Below, piece after piece: positions 26,658-35,947 of a stretch of 64,000 bases of DNA (positions are counted from its first letter, which is position 1; every line of letters starts with the position of its first letter). Origin of the DNA: an uncultured Alphaproteobacteria bacterium (GTDB taxonomy: Bacteria > Pseudomonadota > Alphaproteobacteria > RF32 > CAG-239); the NCBI GenBank assembly GCA_944390885.1, contig CALXRP010000001.1:62001-126000 (forward strand), read 5' to 3'. The position numbers and the translations under genes were made by a program. The notes under the pieces are model-generated. The model worked only from the letters and a program-made list of their open reading frames with translations. It was not told where the DNA came from and searched no databases.

Positions 26658-27287
26658 TTATACTGATATTTTTTGATCTATTTCTAACAGGTCATAAATA
26701 TCACAATTACATTTCTCGTCAAAATAACTTTTTAACTCATTCAATCGGCGAACAGAAGCACTTACGATTTCATTATTTAAATTATGTCTTTTGGCAACGC
26801 TGTCAAACCTATATTCTATGGTGCATTGACGGCCGCAGTCATTTAATATATCGGCAAGTTGGACAAGATAATCATAATCATTAAAAGACATTGTTTTAAG
26901 GAGTTCTCTGCTGCGGACATAATCCTGCGGCTTCATCCGATACATTGAAAGGTTTAGTCGGGGCTCGTAAAAACAATGCGTAAAAGCAATACGCGCAGCG
27001 TCGGGCATATTATTTTTAATAAGATAATCAAAACCGGTCAAACCGTGAAAAGTTCCCTCATTTTTTTCGTCCTTTATTCGTCCGGCATCGTGAAGCAATC
27101 CTAAAATATATGATTTTTCCGGATTTAAATTCCGAGCCGCCGAGGCGATTTTTTCAGAAATATAGGCAACCGACAAACAGTGCCCGTAAAACATTTGTTC
27201 AAGTTCCGGAGAAAAAGGGCAAGAGGAATGCCGCCGGGTTTCCAAAACATTATTTAGCAGTGCTTTTGCTTTTTCTGTTTCCGACAT
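26658..27287 (-). CDS. HD-domain protein, paralogue 3
   Basis: A 209-aa member of the trio, with GHCLSVAY, LGLLHDAGR, FHGLTGFDYL and FTHCFYE carrying the metal ligands. It begins 4 nt after the mnmG stop, and AGG in the end of mnmG is its ribosome site, so it is translated from the mnmG transcript. All three paralogues have the DIYxL motif near the C-terminus. Role unknown; nucleotide or phosphoester hydrolysis is likely from the fold. Confidence 0.78.
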   Translation of the reverse strand: MSETEKAKALLNNVLETRRHSSCPFSPELEQMFYGHCLSVAYISEKIASAARNLNPEKSYILGLLHDAGRIKDEKNEGTFHGLTGFDYLIKNNMPDAARIAFTHCFYEPRLNLSMYRMKPQDYVRSRELLKTMSFNDYDYLVQLADILNDCGRQCTIEYRFDSVAKRHNLNNEIVSASVRRLNELKSYFDEKCNCDIYDLLEIDQKISV

Positions 27288-27291
27288 TTGA

Positions 27292-29139
27292 CTACCTGTT
27301 TACATAAGTTAAGATTGCCATAATTGCTGCCGGAGTGACGCCGGGAATTCGTGATGCTTCCCCGATTGTAGCCGGACGGACTTTACTGAGTTTGAAAACC
27401 ATTTCACGTGACAAACCACCAATTTTGCCATAATCAATGTCTTCACGCAAACGAAGATTCTCATCTTTTTTAAAAACCTGGATATCAGCCAACTGGCGTT
27501 TTAAATATCCGGCATATTTGGCTTCTATTTCTATTTCATCATAAACATCTGCAGGAATATCTTTTAATTCCGGCCAAATTTTTGTAACTGTTTCACGTGA
27601 AACATCATCATAAGATATTACATTAAAGGCTGTTCTTTTGGTTCCGTCTTTTTTGGTTTTAATTCCATATTTTTCAAGCTCATTCGGCGTGATAAAAAGT
27701 TGATCCGCTAAATGACGATATTGATTTATTTTATCATTTTTAGCTTTAAATACACTGTATCTTAACTCTCCGACACAACCGATTTTATAGCCCTTTTCCG
27801 TTAAACGTGCATCAGCATTGTCCGCCCGCAGGTAAAGGCGATATTCAGACCGCGACGTAAACATACGATAGGGCTCATCCACACCTTTGGTTATCAAATC
27901 GTCTACCATTACGCCGATATAAGCTTCACTGCGGTCAATATCAAATCCCGGTTTTTCCAAAGCTTTCAAACCGGCATTCACGCCGGCCAGCAAACCTTGG
28001 GCGGCGGCTTCTTCATAGCCGGTTGTTCCGTTAATCTGTCCGGCCAAAAACAGTCCGGGAACTTTTTTACATTCCAAATGGTTGTTTAATTCCTGCGGAT
28101 CTACAAAATCATATTCAATAGCGTAAGCCGGGCGCAGGATTTCAACATTTTCCAATCCCTTTATCGTATGGATAAATTCTTCCTGAACATCTGCCGGCAA
28201 AGAGGTCGAAATACCGTTTGGATAAACCACATCCGTATTCAGGCCTTCCGGTTCCAGAAAAATCTGATGACTGGTGCGATCGGCAAATTTAACAAGCTTA
28301 TCTTCAATGCTCGGACAATAACGCGGACCGATGCCGGTAATCAATCCGGAGAAGAGGGCGCATTTATCAAAATTCGCACGAATGATTTCATGCGTTTTTT
28401 CATTGGTATGTGTTATATGACACTGAATTTGCGGATTGGTGATTTCTTTGGTCAAATAGGAAAAAGGAACCGGAGGATTGTCGCCGTCCTGTGTTTCCAA
28501 TATATCCCAATTAATGGTTTTTCCGTTTAATCGCGCCGGTGTTCCTGTTTTTAACCGACCGACTTTTAATCCGACAGACTTTAAATACGGTGTTATACCT
28601 GTACAAGTTACATCATTAACCCGGCCGCCGATTGTTGTCTGGTGTCCGATAAACATTACACCGTTCAAAAAAGTGCCAGAAGTCAGAATCACTGTTTTAG
28701 ATTTTATTTTACAGCCATCAGCCAAAACAACGCCGGCAATTTTATTTTCATCAAAAATCAGCCCTTCAACAGCGGCTTCCATAATTTCTAAATTTTTTTG
28801 TTCTCTCAGAGCTTCCTGCATATATTTTTTATACAAATCTCTGTCAGCCTGAGCGCGTGGGCCACGAACAGCCGGACCTTTGGAGGCGTTTAACATTCTA
28901 AACTGGATTCCGGCTTTATCGATGACCCTTGCCATCAAGCCGTCAAGAGCATCAATTTCCCTTACCAAATGACCTTTGCCCAGTCCGCCGATTGCCGGAT
29001 TGCAGGACATTTCGCCAATTGTAGAAATTTTATGTGTTATTAAAGCCGTTTTTGCACCAATACGAGCCGCTGCCGCACAGGCTTCACACCCTGCATGTCC
29101 GCCGCCAACGACTATTACGTCATATTCATTATTATTCAT
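27292..29139 (-). CDS. mnmG: tRNA uridine 5-carboxymethylaminomethyl synthase subunit
   Basis: FAD-binding partner of MnmE that modifies the wobble uridine of tRNA, 615 aa. The dinucleotide fold is [18 protein letters not shown] at the N-terminus; [16 protein letters not shown] and [21 protein letters not shown] are the family signatures. I start at ATG 29139 (MNNNEYDV) because the 33 residues upstream are not homologous to MnmG and include no ribosome site. It carries one perfect and one weak parS in its coding sequence. Confidence 0.96.
   Translation of the reverse strand: MNNNEYDVIVVGGGHAGCEACAAAARIGAKTALITHKISTIGEMSCNPAIGGLGKGHLVREIDALDGLMARVIDKAGIQFRMLNASKGPAVRGPRAQADRDLYKKYMQEALREQKNLEIMEAAVEGLIFDENKIAGVVLADGCKIKSKTVILTSGTFLNGVMFIGHQTTIGGRVNDVTCTGITPYLKSVGLKVGRLKTGTPARLNGKTINWDILETQDGDNPPVPFSYLTKEITNPQIQCHITHTNEKTHEIIRANFDKCALFSGLITGIGPRYCPSIEDKLVKFADRTSHQIFLEPEGLNTDVVYPNGISTSLPADVQEEFIHTIKGLENVEILRPAYAIEYDFVDPQELNNHLECKKVPGLFLAGQINGTTGYEEAAAQGLLAGVNAGLKALEKPGFDIDRSEAYIGVMVDDLITKGVDEPYRMFTSRSEYRLYLRADNADARLTEKGYKIGCVGELRYSVFKAKNDKINQYRHLADQLFITPNELEKYGIKTKKDGTKRTAFNVISYDDVSRETVTKIWPELKDIPADVYDEIEIEAKYAGYLKRQLADIQVFKKDENLRLREDIDYGKIGGLSREMVFKLSKVRPATIGEASRIPGVTPAAIMAILTYVNR
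27400..27415. promoter_or_regulatory. Possible degenerate parS
   Basis: The ten-base core TTTCACGTGA is intact (27402-27411) but outer positions differ at four places. It lies 190 nt from a perfect site; weak binding is possible. Confidence 0.35.
27589..27604. promoter_or_regulatory. parS site (perfect)
   Basis: TGTTTCACGTGAAACA inside mnmG, identical to consensus and to the site in rsmG. Confidence 0.93.
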
Positions 29140-29981
29140 TATTTCTGACCTAAGTTTCTTTTGTCTTGGGTATAATATAACTAACAAAAGTTTGCAAGAG
29201 ATTAATAGGGTATAAATTGTCCCTCCCTCTGAATTCACTCTTTATTTATTTTTCTTTTTATAAAATTATTTTTTCATTGTTACTTTTTGAATGCCAAAAA
29301 GGCCGGAGGCCGGCAGCCACAAAAGCAAAAAGGCAGCCCTCTCTCGCTTTCTAGGCTTTCAAGAAAAAGTTAAGGTCGCTACGCTCTACGACATTGTACT
29401 TCAATTTTACCCCTTTTTCTTAAAAGCCAAGAAGTTGCTCGTGAAGGACAAATCAACTCTCCCCGTCCCTCTCTTTCAAGAGAGGGAGGTTAAACTTTTT
29501 GCTCCAAAACCTAAGCCATTCGCAAAGGGCACCCCAAATCGTGCCGGATGAGAGATTGCGCTTTGAAATACTGTCATTCTTGGACACTTTCTTTTTATGT
29601 CATTCTCGGGTTTGACCTGCACGGCAGGTGCGCGGCAAGTTGACAGCACTGTGCCGCAGAGGCCGCGTTGCTCCGACATTTTTTGTGAATGACTTTGCGT
29701 TTTGTTATTTAACTCTCTATCTCTTCTTTCCAAACCTCAGAATTGTCATAAATTGCTTCACTGAATTATTTCAGCTCGGCATTATTCTGTTCATTCAGAT
29801 TTGGTGCTACCAAGCGCAGTTCTATTCTTCTGTTATAATACTTCAGCAATTTCTTTAACACGCTTATTTTACCACACTCCACCCAAGTGGAATTTTCAAC
29901 GAGATGTTTGTTAGACACCACAGCCGGTCTCCCGGCTGCGGGTATTATATTGAAGGAATCTAAATCTTTTACAAGACTTTA
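29140..29981. other. Gene-free stretch between mnmE and mnmG with palindromes
   Basis: About 840 nt with no convincing gene on either strand. It contains several hairpins: TCCCTCTCTT with its complement around 29466-29487, ACCTGC-ACG-GCAGGT at 29615-29629, GCGGCA/TGCCGC at 29632-29657, and CAGCCGG-TCTC-CCGGCTG at 29921-29938 just past the mnmE end. Wording such as TGTCATTCTCGGG resembles intergenic palindromic elements of alphaproteobacteria, so a decayed repeat element is likely. The mnmG promoter should be at its left end. Confidence 0.5.
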
Positions 29982-31322
29982 TTATTTTCCGATACAAAAA
30001 TCACCAAATATCTTGTCAAGAATCTCATTGACTTCTATCCGGCCGGTGATTTTGCCCAGAGCTCTGGCTGCCAGGCGAATATCTTCCGCTGTTAGTTCAA
30101 TTTCTTTATCAAAACTGAAATGTTGCAGATTTTCCATAACTTCCTGCAATGCTTCACGATAACGGCTACGAGTTATCAGCAAATTGGAATTTGAAGTAAA
30201 ACGTTCACAAATAAATTCGTATATCCGGTCTAAAATTTGAGAAATTCCTTCCTTTTGTTTGGCGGAAATTAAAATGCAACCTTGCTTTTCTAGAACAGAA
30301 CACTGTTCAGAAGTTAATTTATCACATTTATTAGCTACTAAGAACGTATTGTTTTTAAAAGATTTTCTTATGTTATCAAATATTTGAACACCATCTTTTG
30401 AGGCATCAAACAAACATATTATAAAATCTGCCGATTTTATTTTACTATAAGCTATTTCAATGCCTTTCTTTTCGATTTCTTCATTTGCTTCCCTTAATCC
30501 GGCCGTATCGGTAAACATAACAGGGTAGCCTTTGATGTCCAAATGGATATCTATCGCGTCACGGGTTGTTCCGGCAATATCAGAAACAATTACGGCCTCA
30601 CGATTGGCAATTGCATTTAGTAAACTTGATTTTCCAGCATTGGGCGGTCCGACAATCACAACGCGAAAGCCTTCACGCAGACGTTCACCGATATTATCAC
30701 TTTTTAAATGTTCATAAACACTGTTTTCAAGTTTAAATACATTGTTTTTCATTTCTGACATAACATTATTCGGAATATCTTCATCGGGAAAATCGATAAA
30801 AGCTTCCAAATGTGCAAGAATTTTCAGCAGCTGTTCCCGCCAGTCGTCATACAGTTTCTTCAGCCCGCCTTCCATTTGGCGCATGGCATATTTTTGCTGT
30901 TCGGAAGTTTCGGCATCAATCAGATCGGCCAGGCCTTCTGCCTCGGTCAAATCCATTTTTCCATTATAAAAAGCACGTTTGGAAAATTCGCCCGGTTCAG
31001 CCATACGAAAACCTTCTATCTGCGCCAAAGTCGAAAGGACTCCGGAAATTACGGCCTTGGAGCCGTGAGTCTGGATTTCGACAATATCTTCCCCGGTAAA
31101 AGAATTCGGTGCCTTAAAATACAAAATAAGGCATTTGTCCAATGTATTGCCTTCATTATTCTTCAGGCTGACAAAATAAGCATAGCGTGGTTTTATTTTT
31201 GTTGTATCCAAACTTGTCATTTTTTTCAGTGCCGCAAGAGCATTGTTTCCGGAAATCCGGATGACGGCAACGCCTGATTTGCCGTATACGGTGGAAAGAG
31301 CATAAATTGTCTGGTTATCCAT
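29982..31322 (-). CDS. mnmE: tRNA modification GTPase MnmE
   Basis: GTPase partner of MnmG for wobble-uridine modification, 446 aa. The folate-binding N-terminal domain begins DNQTIYALSTVYGKSGVAVIRISG, the G domain has GPPNAGKSSLLNA, DTAG and NKCD, and the C-terminus is the canonical CIGK. The start at ATG 31322 is preferred: GAGG stands 6 nt upstream, while the longer form adds 21 non-homologous residues from a TTG. The gene order mnmE-mnmG with rho further upstream is typical. Confidence 0.96.
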   Translation of the reverse strand: MDNQTIYALSTVYGKSGVAVIRISGNNALAALKKMTSLDTTKIKPRYAYFVSLKNNEGNTLDKCLILYFKAPNSFTGEDIVEIQTHGSKAVISGVLSTLAQIEGFRMAEPGEFSKRAFYNGKMDLTEAEGLADLIDAETSEQQKYAMRQMEGGLKKLYDDWREQLLKILAHLEAFIDFPDEDIPNNVMSEMKNNVFKLENSVYEHLKSDNIGERLREGFRVVIVGPPNAGKSSLLNAIANREAVIVSDIAGTTRDAIDIHLDIKGYPVMFTDTAGLREANEEIEKKGIEIAYSKIKSADFIICLFDASKDGVQIFDNIRKSFKNNTFLVANKCDKLTSEQCSVLEKQGCILISAKQKEGISQILDRIYEFICERFTSNSNLLITRSRYREALQEVMENLQHFSFDKEIELTAEDIRLAARALGKITGRIEVNEILDKIFGDFCIGK

Positions 31323-31520
31323 TTTGGCCTCAAAAGTTAAAATAACATCTGTGTCTGTTATAAATTCAAGCTTAAAAATTGGCAAGTTTTAAAATCGGGC
31401 GATTTTTTGACCACTGAAAGCAATTTTACCTCTTGTTAACTAATCTATCATAGAATCGTTAAAATTCCTCTGTACGGGCTTTATACGGACTCGATTTTTT
31501 AATACTGAAAGTTTATAAAA

Positions 31521-32192
31521 ATGATTATTAACAAACCAAAGCTTATAATCTGGGATTTTGACGGAGTTATTTCCGATACGGAATATCTGTGGCTTGAAAA
31601 TTGGCAAATTTTGTTAAAAAAACGTTTGAACGTTGATTGGGATTTTGAAACCGTCAACCGGCACTTGGGCGGAATGAGCCCGAAAACAAAAATTGAGAAT
31701 CTGGCAAAGCTCGGAATCATCATTGACAATGATTTCATTGACGAATTGAAAATTCTTGACTGGCAGGCAATGGAAAAAATGCTTCCGGTTGACGGTGTGG
31801 AAGAAATTTTTGAGATAGAAAATTTTGCACAATGCATTGCAACCGGCGGAAACAGAGATAAAACTGAGAAAAAGCTCGATGTTTTGGGTTTTAATGTTTA
31901 TTTCCGGCCGGAATGTATTTTTACGGCTCAACAGGTGGAACATGGCAAGCCGGAGCCTGATTTGTTTTTATTTGCGGCCAAGCAGATGGGATATAAACCT
32001 AAAGACTGTATTGTGATTGAAGATTCCCTTGCCGGGCTGACGGCTTCTCAAAAAGCAGGAATGATAACTTTTGCCTATCTCGGCTGTCCGATGAATAATC
32101 ATCCGGAATACATAGAAAAAGTTAAGAAATTGGGCATAAAGCATATCTTTTTTAATATGCGGGATGTAAAAAAAGCATTGGAAAATTTATAA
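31521..32192 (+). CDS. HAD-superfamily sugar-phosphate phosphatase
   Basis: A 223-aa hydrolase of the CbbY/YieH group. DFDGVISDTE (residues 11-20) holds the nucleophile Asp and the acid-base Asp; ATGGNRDKT has motif II, GKPEPDLF the motif III Lys, and IEDSLAG the acidic motif IV. The helical cap lies between about residues 22 and 85. It is the only plus-strand gene on the left side of the origin and is flanked by minus-strand mnmE and rho. Sugar-phosphate dephosphorylation is inferred. Confidence 0.87.
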   Translation: MIINKPKLIIWDFDGVISDTEYLWLENWQILLKKRLNVDWDFETVNRHLGGMSPKTKIENLAKLGIIIDNDFIDELKILDWQAMEKMLPVDGVEEIFEIENFAQCIATGGNRDKTEKKLDVLGFNVYFRPECIFTAQQVEHGKPEPDLFLFAAKQMGYKPKDCIVIEDSLAGLTASQKAGMITFAYLGCPMNNHPEYIEKVKKLGIKHIFFNMRDVKKALENL

Positions 32193-32195
32193 AAG

Positions 32196-32229
32196 AAAAG
32201 CCTTACTTTTTGAGTAAGGCATTTTTCTT
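32196..32229. terminator. Bidirectional intrinsic terminator
   Basis: GCCTTACT at 32200-32207 pairs with AGTAAGGC at 32213-32220, with A- and T-rich flanks. It ends the HAD gene and the convergent rho. Confidence 0.88.
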
Positions 32230-33481
32230 AAGAATTCATATTGTTGAAAAAGTCGTCGTTGTCTTTACTCAGACGAAGCTTGTCAAGCAGGAATTCCATG
32301 CCGTCGGTCATTCCCATTTGCATCAGGACACGGCGCAATACCCACATTTTGGCCAAGCGGTCTTTATCAACCAGCAATTCTTCTTTTCGCGTTCCGGAAC
32401 GGGTAATATCGATAGTCGGGAACAGGCGTTTGTCGGTCAGTTTGCGATCCAAAATGATTTCGGAGTTGCCGGTTCCTTTGAATTCTTCAAAAATAACCTC
32501 GTCCATACGCGAGCCGGTATCAATCAAAGCGGTAGCGATAATTGTTAACGATCCGCCTTCTTCAACGTTACGAGCCGCACCGAGCAGGCGTTTTGGGCGC
32601 TGTAAGGCATTGGCATCAACACCGCCGGTCAAAACTTTACCGGATGAAGGGATTACCGTATTATAAGCCCGGCCCAGACGCGTGATGGAATCGAGCAGAA
32701 TGACAACATCTTTTTTGGTTTCTACCAGTCTTTTAGCTTTTTCAATAACCATCTCGGCAACCTGAACATGGCGGGAAGCCGGTTCGTCAAACGTGGAGGA
32801 AATGACCTCGCCTTTAACCGAGCGGGTCATATCGGTTACTTCTTCCGGACGTTCATCAATCAGCAATACCATCAGGTAACATTCCGGGTGATTGGTGGCA
32901 ATGGCATGAGCAATATTTTGCAGCATAACCGTTTTACCGGTACGCGGCGGTGCTACAATCAATCCGCGCTGACCTTTGCCTTGCGGTGCAATCAAATCGA
33001 TAACACGGGTGGTATAATCTTTTTCACCGCAAATGATGTCAAAATTGAGTTTTTCTGTCGGATAAAGCGGTGTTAAATTGTCAAAATTGACCCGGAGTTT
33101 GGATTTCTCAGGGTCTTCAAAGTTAATACTGTTGATTTTGGTCAGGGCAAAATAACGCTCGTTATCTTTAGGCGCGCGAATTTCGCCTTCAACGGTATCA
33201 CCGGTTCTTAATCCGAACTTTTTAACCTGGGACGGAGAAACATAAATATCGTCCGGCCCAGCCAGATAATTGGACTCTGCAGAACGTAAAAAACCGAAGC
33301 CGTCTTGCAGAACTTCGATTACACCATCTCCGTTAATAACATTGTCTTCGTCTGCCACTTTTTTCAAAATAGCAAACATTAAGTCTTGCACCCGCATGGA
33401 GGATGCATCGTCAATGCCTAAATCTTCGGCCTGAGTCAACAGCTCTTTCGGGGACTTTTGTTTGAGATCTTTTAAATTCAT
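32228..33481 (-). CDS. rho: Transcription termination factor Rho
   Basis: Hexameric RNA helicase, 417 aa (E. coli 419). The OSB RNA-binding domain holds DGFGFLRS and [16 protein letters not shown]; the ATPase has [12 protein letters not shown] (Walker A), [13 protein letters not shown], and the Q- and R-loop stretches. AAGGTAATCA precedes the ATG. It is the last gene to the left of the origin. Confidence 0.98.
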   Translation of the reverse strand: MNLKDLKQKSPKELLTQAEDLGIDDASSMRVQDLMFAILKKVADEDNVINGDGVIEVLQDGFGFLRSAESNYLAGPDDIYVSPSQVKKFGLRTGDTVEGEIRAPKDNERYFALTKINSINFEDPEKSKLRVNFDNLTPLYPTEKLNFDIICGEKDYTTRVIDLIAPQGKGQRGLIVAPPRTGKTVMLQNIAHAIATNHPECYLMVLLIDERPEEVTDMTRSVKGEVISSTFDEPASRHVQVAEMVIEKAKRLVETKKDVVILLDSITRLGRAYNTVIPSSGKVLTGGVDANALQRPKRLLGAARNVEEGGSLTIIATALIDTGSRMDEVIFEEFKGTGNSEIILDRKLTDKRLFPTIDITRSGTRKEELLVDKDRLAKMWVLRRVLMQMGMTDGMEFLLDKLRLSKDNDDFFNNMNS

Positions 33482-33955
33482 TGATTACCTTGAAATTTGG
33501 ATAAGATTAAATATTTCTTTGGAAGGTAAGTTTTTTATAGTATGTTCTTTGTGAGATGTCAAATGTTTGTTAGAAAAAAATATTAACAGCCCCGCAGGGC
33601 AAACATTTAAATTTTTAAAAAAGTTTTTGTGGTTTGTATATTCCTGTGAGTTCTGTGGATTAAATTTTATCGGCAGAGTTATCCAGATGTTAATAATTTA
33701 TTAATCGAATCGTTAAGACTTTTTTAACCTTGGTTAAGAATCGTTTAAGACTCTTGTAAAGGATTTTTTAACCATTTGAGCGAAAAAAAAAGTTATCCAG
33801 AGCTGTTTATTTCGCTGTCCCCCTGTATATAACTTTTAGATATAAATTCTTTTTACGGTGATAAAATTGTATAACAGTTTCAAAAGAGGCTGTTATCCAC
33901 AGAAACGGCGCTTTTTGTGGATAAGACTCATAACCCTTTGTTTTGGGAGAAAGAT
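33482..33955. other. Predicted replication origin oriC
   Basis: A very AT-rich 474-nt gap between divergent rho and coaE. DnaA boxes: TTATCCACA at 33893-33901 and, inverted, at 33916-33924; TTATCCAGA at 33679-33687 and 33793-33801; inverted TAATCCACA at 33654-33662. Three CtrA-type TTAA-N7-TTAA sites sit at 33690-33704, 33713-33727 and 33734-33748, in the middle of the most AT-rich part that may be the unwinding element. Genes on both sides are transcribed away from it, and rho-coaE-dnaQ-secB are known origin neighbours in alphaproteobacteria. The parAB cluster and parS sites lie 6-11 kb away, as expected. Confidence 0.83.
33690..33748. promoter_or_regulatory. Cluster of three CtrA-type binding sites in oriC
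   Basis: TTAA-TAATTTA-TTAA, TTAA-GACTTTT-TTAA and TTAA-GAATCGT-TTAA occur in 59 nt, the last two linked by the palindrome TTAACCTTGGTTAA (33724-33737). In Caulobacter, CtrA bound to such sites silences the origin. Use by a CtrA protein here is inferred. Confidence 0.5.
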
Positions 33956-34543
33956 ATGAAATTGGCGGCAATTACCGGATCTATCGGCTGCGGAAAAACA
34001 ACACTTGCCGGTTTGGCCAGAAAGCTTGGTTTTGTGGTGTTTGATGCAGATAAATGGAGCCGGCGTCTTTATTTTCAACAAGATTATATTCATAAAATCG
34101 CCGAAGTTTTTCCGGATGTGATGGATAACGGGATGGTTGATAAAAAAAAGCTGCGGGAGCTGGTTTTTAATGATAATACAAAGCTAAAACAGCTTGAAGC
34201 GATTTCTCATCCTTTTCTGAAGGAAAAATTGAAAAAAGTCATTAATAAAAACCGTTTTAGTGATGATATCTTTTTTTTGGACGCTGCTTTGCTTTTTGAA
34301 GCCGGATGGGATAAATACTGTGATCTTATTATTGTAGCCGATGTTGATTATGATATTCAGAAAGAAAGGGTTATGAAAAGGGACGGAATTTCGGCTGAAG
34401 CTTTTGACAAGATTAATTCCGTTCAGATGAAGAATGAAGATAAGATTGCTTTGGCCGATGTGGTTGTGGATACTGATAAGCCATTAAATTTGTTGAAAGC
34501 AGAGCTTCTTTGCATTATAGATGATTTGTCTGATGCTTTTTAA
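33956..34543 (+). CDS. coaE: Dephospho-CoA kinase
   Basis: Last step of CoA synthesis, 195 aa. The P-loop is TGSIGCGKTTLAGLA at the N-terminus; FDADKWSRRLY, ISHPFLKEKL and DAALLFEAGWDKYCD are family motifs. I start at ATG 33956, with GGGAGAAAG just upstream; an in-frame GTG at 33917 would lie inside a DnaA box and add 13 unrelated residues. It is the first gene right of the origin, with dnaQ 9 nt downstream. Confidence 0.95.
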   Translation: MKLAAITGSIGCGKTTLAGLARKLGFVVFDADKWSRRLYFQQDYIHKIAEVFPDVMDNGMVDKKKLRELVFNDNTKLKQLEAISHPFLKEKLKKVINKNRFSDDIFFLDAALLFEAGWDKYCDLIIVADVDYDIQKERVMKRDGISAEAFDKINSVQMKNEDKIALADVVVDTDKPLNLLKAELLCIIDDLSDAF

Positions 34544-34552
34544 GGAAACGAT

Positions 34553-35278
34553 ATGGCAAGAGAGATTGTATTTGATACCGAAACGACGGGTTTTGATCCG
34601 GAAAACGGTGACCGGCTGGTTGAAATCGGTGCGGTGGAGCTGATTAATCATATTCCGACCGGTGTTACTTATCATCAATATATTAATCCGGAACGGGATG
34701 TGCCGGAAGAAGCTTATAAAATTCACGGTCTGTCTTATGAATATTTGAAGGATTTTCCGACTTTTGCCCAGGTGGCTGACGAATGGGTCGAGTTTGTCGG
34801 TGATGCGACTTTGGTGGCGCATAATGCAAAATTCGATATTAATTTTATTAATTATGAGCTTAATCAGCTCGGAAAAGAAGGGTATTCCTGGGATAGGGTG
34901 GTTGATACTCTGGAAATTGCCAAAATTCTTTTTCCGGGAGCTAGAAACAATTTGGATGCTTTGTGCCGGCGTTTTAACGTTGACAATACCGAACGTACAT
35001 TGCACGGCGCTTTGCTTGATGCTCAGCTGCTGGCAGAAGTTTATCTTGAATTATTGGGCGGTCGGGAACCGAGCTTTTTGTTGGATAAAAACAAAAAACA
35101 GGCTGCCTCGGTTCAGGTTTCGGAATCCGATATTGTCAGAAAATTCCGGGAACCGCGGATTTTTGCTTTAAGCGAAGAAGATATGAAACTTCATAATGAT
35201 TTTTTGAGTACGAAAATTAAAGGGGCTTTATGGACAGCTGTTCCTGAGACTGATGCTGAAGGTAAACATGAGGCATAA
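34553..35278 (+). CDS. dnaQ: DNA polymerase III epsilon subunit (proofreading exonuclease)
   Basis: 3'-5' exonuclease of the replicative polymerase, 241 aa. Exo I is VFDTETTGFDP (residues 5-15), Exo II is LVAHNAKFDINFI and Exo III is HGALLDAQLLAEVY, giving the full DEDDh set. A C-terminal tail after about residue 175 should bind the alpha subunit. It follows coaE closely and precedes a terminator; the coaE-dnaQ-secB order is conserved near alphaproteobacterial origins. Confidence 0.97.
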   Translation: MAREIVFDTETTGFDPENGDRLVEIGAVELINHIPTGVTYHQYINPERDVPEEAYKIHGLSYEYLKDFPTFAQVADEWVEFVGDATLVAHNAKFDINFINYELNQLGKEGYSWDRVVDTLEIAKILFPGARNNLDALCRRFNVDNTERTLHGALLDAQLLAEVYLELLGGREPSFLLDKNKKQAASVQVSESDIVRKFREPRIFALSEEDMKLHNDFLSTKIKGALWTAVPETDAEGKHEA

Positions 35279-35307
35279 AAAAATCCCGATTTTCGGGATT
35301 TTTTTAT
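35277..35307. terminator. Bidirectional intrinsic terminator
   Basis: ATCCCGA at 35283-35289 pairs with TCGGGAT at 35293-35299 within a run of A and T on both sides. It serves dnaQ and the convergent secB. Confidence 0.9.
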
Positions 35308-35814
35308 TTAATTTTGTTCCGGCTGTGGTTGTTCGCTTGGTTTTTGCCTGCGATTTTGATACATTGCCACAAAGTCTATCGGATTTATCATCAAAGGCGG
35401 CAGGCCGGCAGCAATCAGCGAAGTTGTTATATAGCTGCGAGCATAAGGGAAAAGCATGCGCGGAATTTCTATCAGCAAAACAGGTTCAAGATGTTCTTCC
35501 GGTACGTTCAGAGCCGTGATGCCGCAATAGTCTATTTCCAATATGAACAAGGGCTGGGTACCAACAATGCCGTCAATGCGGATTTTTAACGAAACGTTGA
35601 AATAGTTGTCATGAAGATGGTCTGCATGGACGTCAACGTCAATGTTTACTTCAGGGGCCTGGCTTAAGTTGCGAAAGATTTCAGGCGCATGTGGAATTTC
35701 AAGTGAAAAATCTTTGATATATTGAGTGTTTATGATGATCGGAGGCTGGTGGTGCGTCGTGCCGGCGTTATCATTAGCTGTCGGTTGCTCCGGGTTTTGG
35801 TTTTCTTCAGACAT
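35308..35814 (-). CDS. secB: Protein-export chaperone SecB
   Basis: Tetrameric chaperone that keeps preproteins unfolded for SecA, 168 aa. IINTQYIKDFSLEIPHAPEIF near residue 27 and the PRMLFPYARSYITTSLIAAGLPPLMINPI block are the SecB signatures. Both ends carry low-complexity Gln/Pro/Asn tails. AGGAGAAG stands before the ATG. The convergent position to dnaQ is usual in this class. Confidence 0.97.
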   Translation of the reverse strand: MSEENQNPEQPTANDNAGTTHHQPPIIINTQYIKDFSLEIPHAPEIFRNLSQAPEVNIDVDVHADHLHDNYFNVSLKIRIDGIVGTQPLFILEIDYCGITALNVPEEHLEPVLLIEIPRMLFPYARSYITTSLIAAGLPPLMINPIDFVAMYQNRRQKPSEQPQPEQN

Positions 35815-35947
35815 TTACTTCTCCTAAATTAGTGTTTTGTTTATTGATAGCCTGAAAATTTTGAATCGTCAAATATAATAGTTGATAATCAATACAAATC
35901 GGCTATATATATTATATATAATAGTAATTTTTTTATTGGAGACGGAT

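Noticed and set aside
29140-29238. N-terminal extension of mnmG
   Set aside because: The added 33 residues are not like MnmG, and the dinucleotide-binding fold normally starts a few residues from the N-terminus, as it does from 29139.
29291-29551. 86-codon ORF in the mnmE-mnmG gap
   Set aside because: No ribosome site, low-complexity Lys/Ala/Pro content and a palindrome inside it; it looks like noncoding repeat sequence.
33724-33737. A further CtrA site at TTAACCTTGGTTAA
   Set aside because: The half sites are 6, not 7, nt apart; it is kept as a palindrome only.
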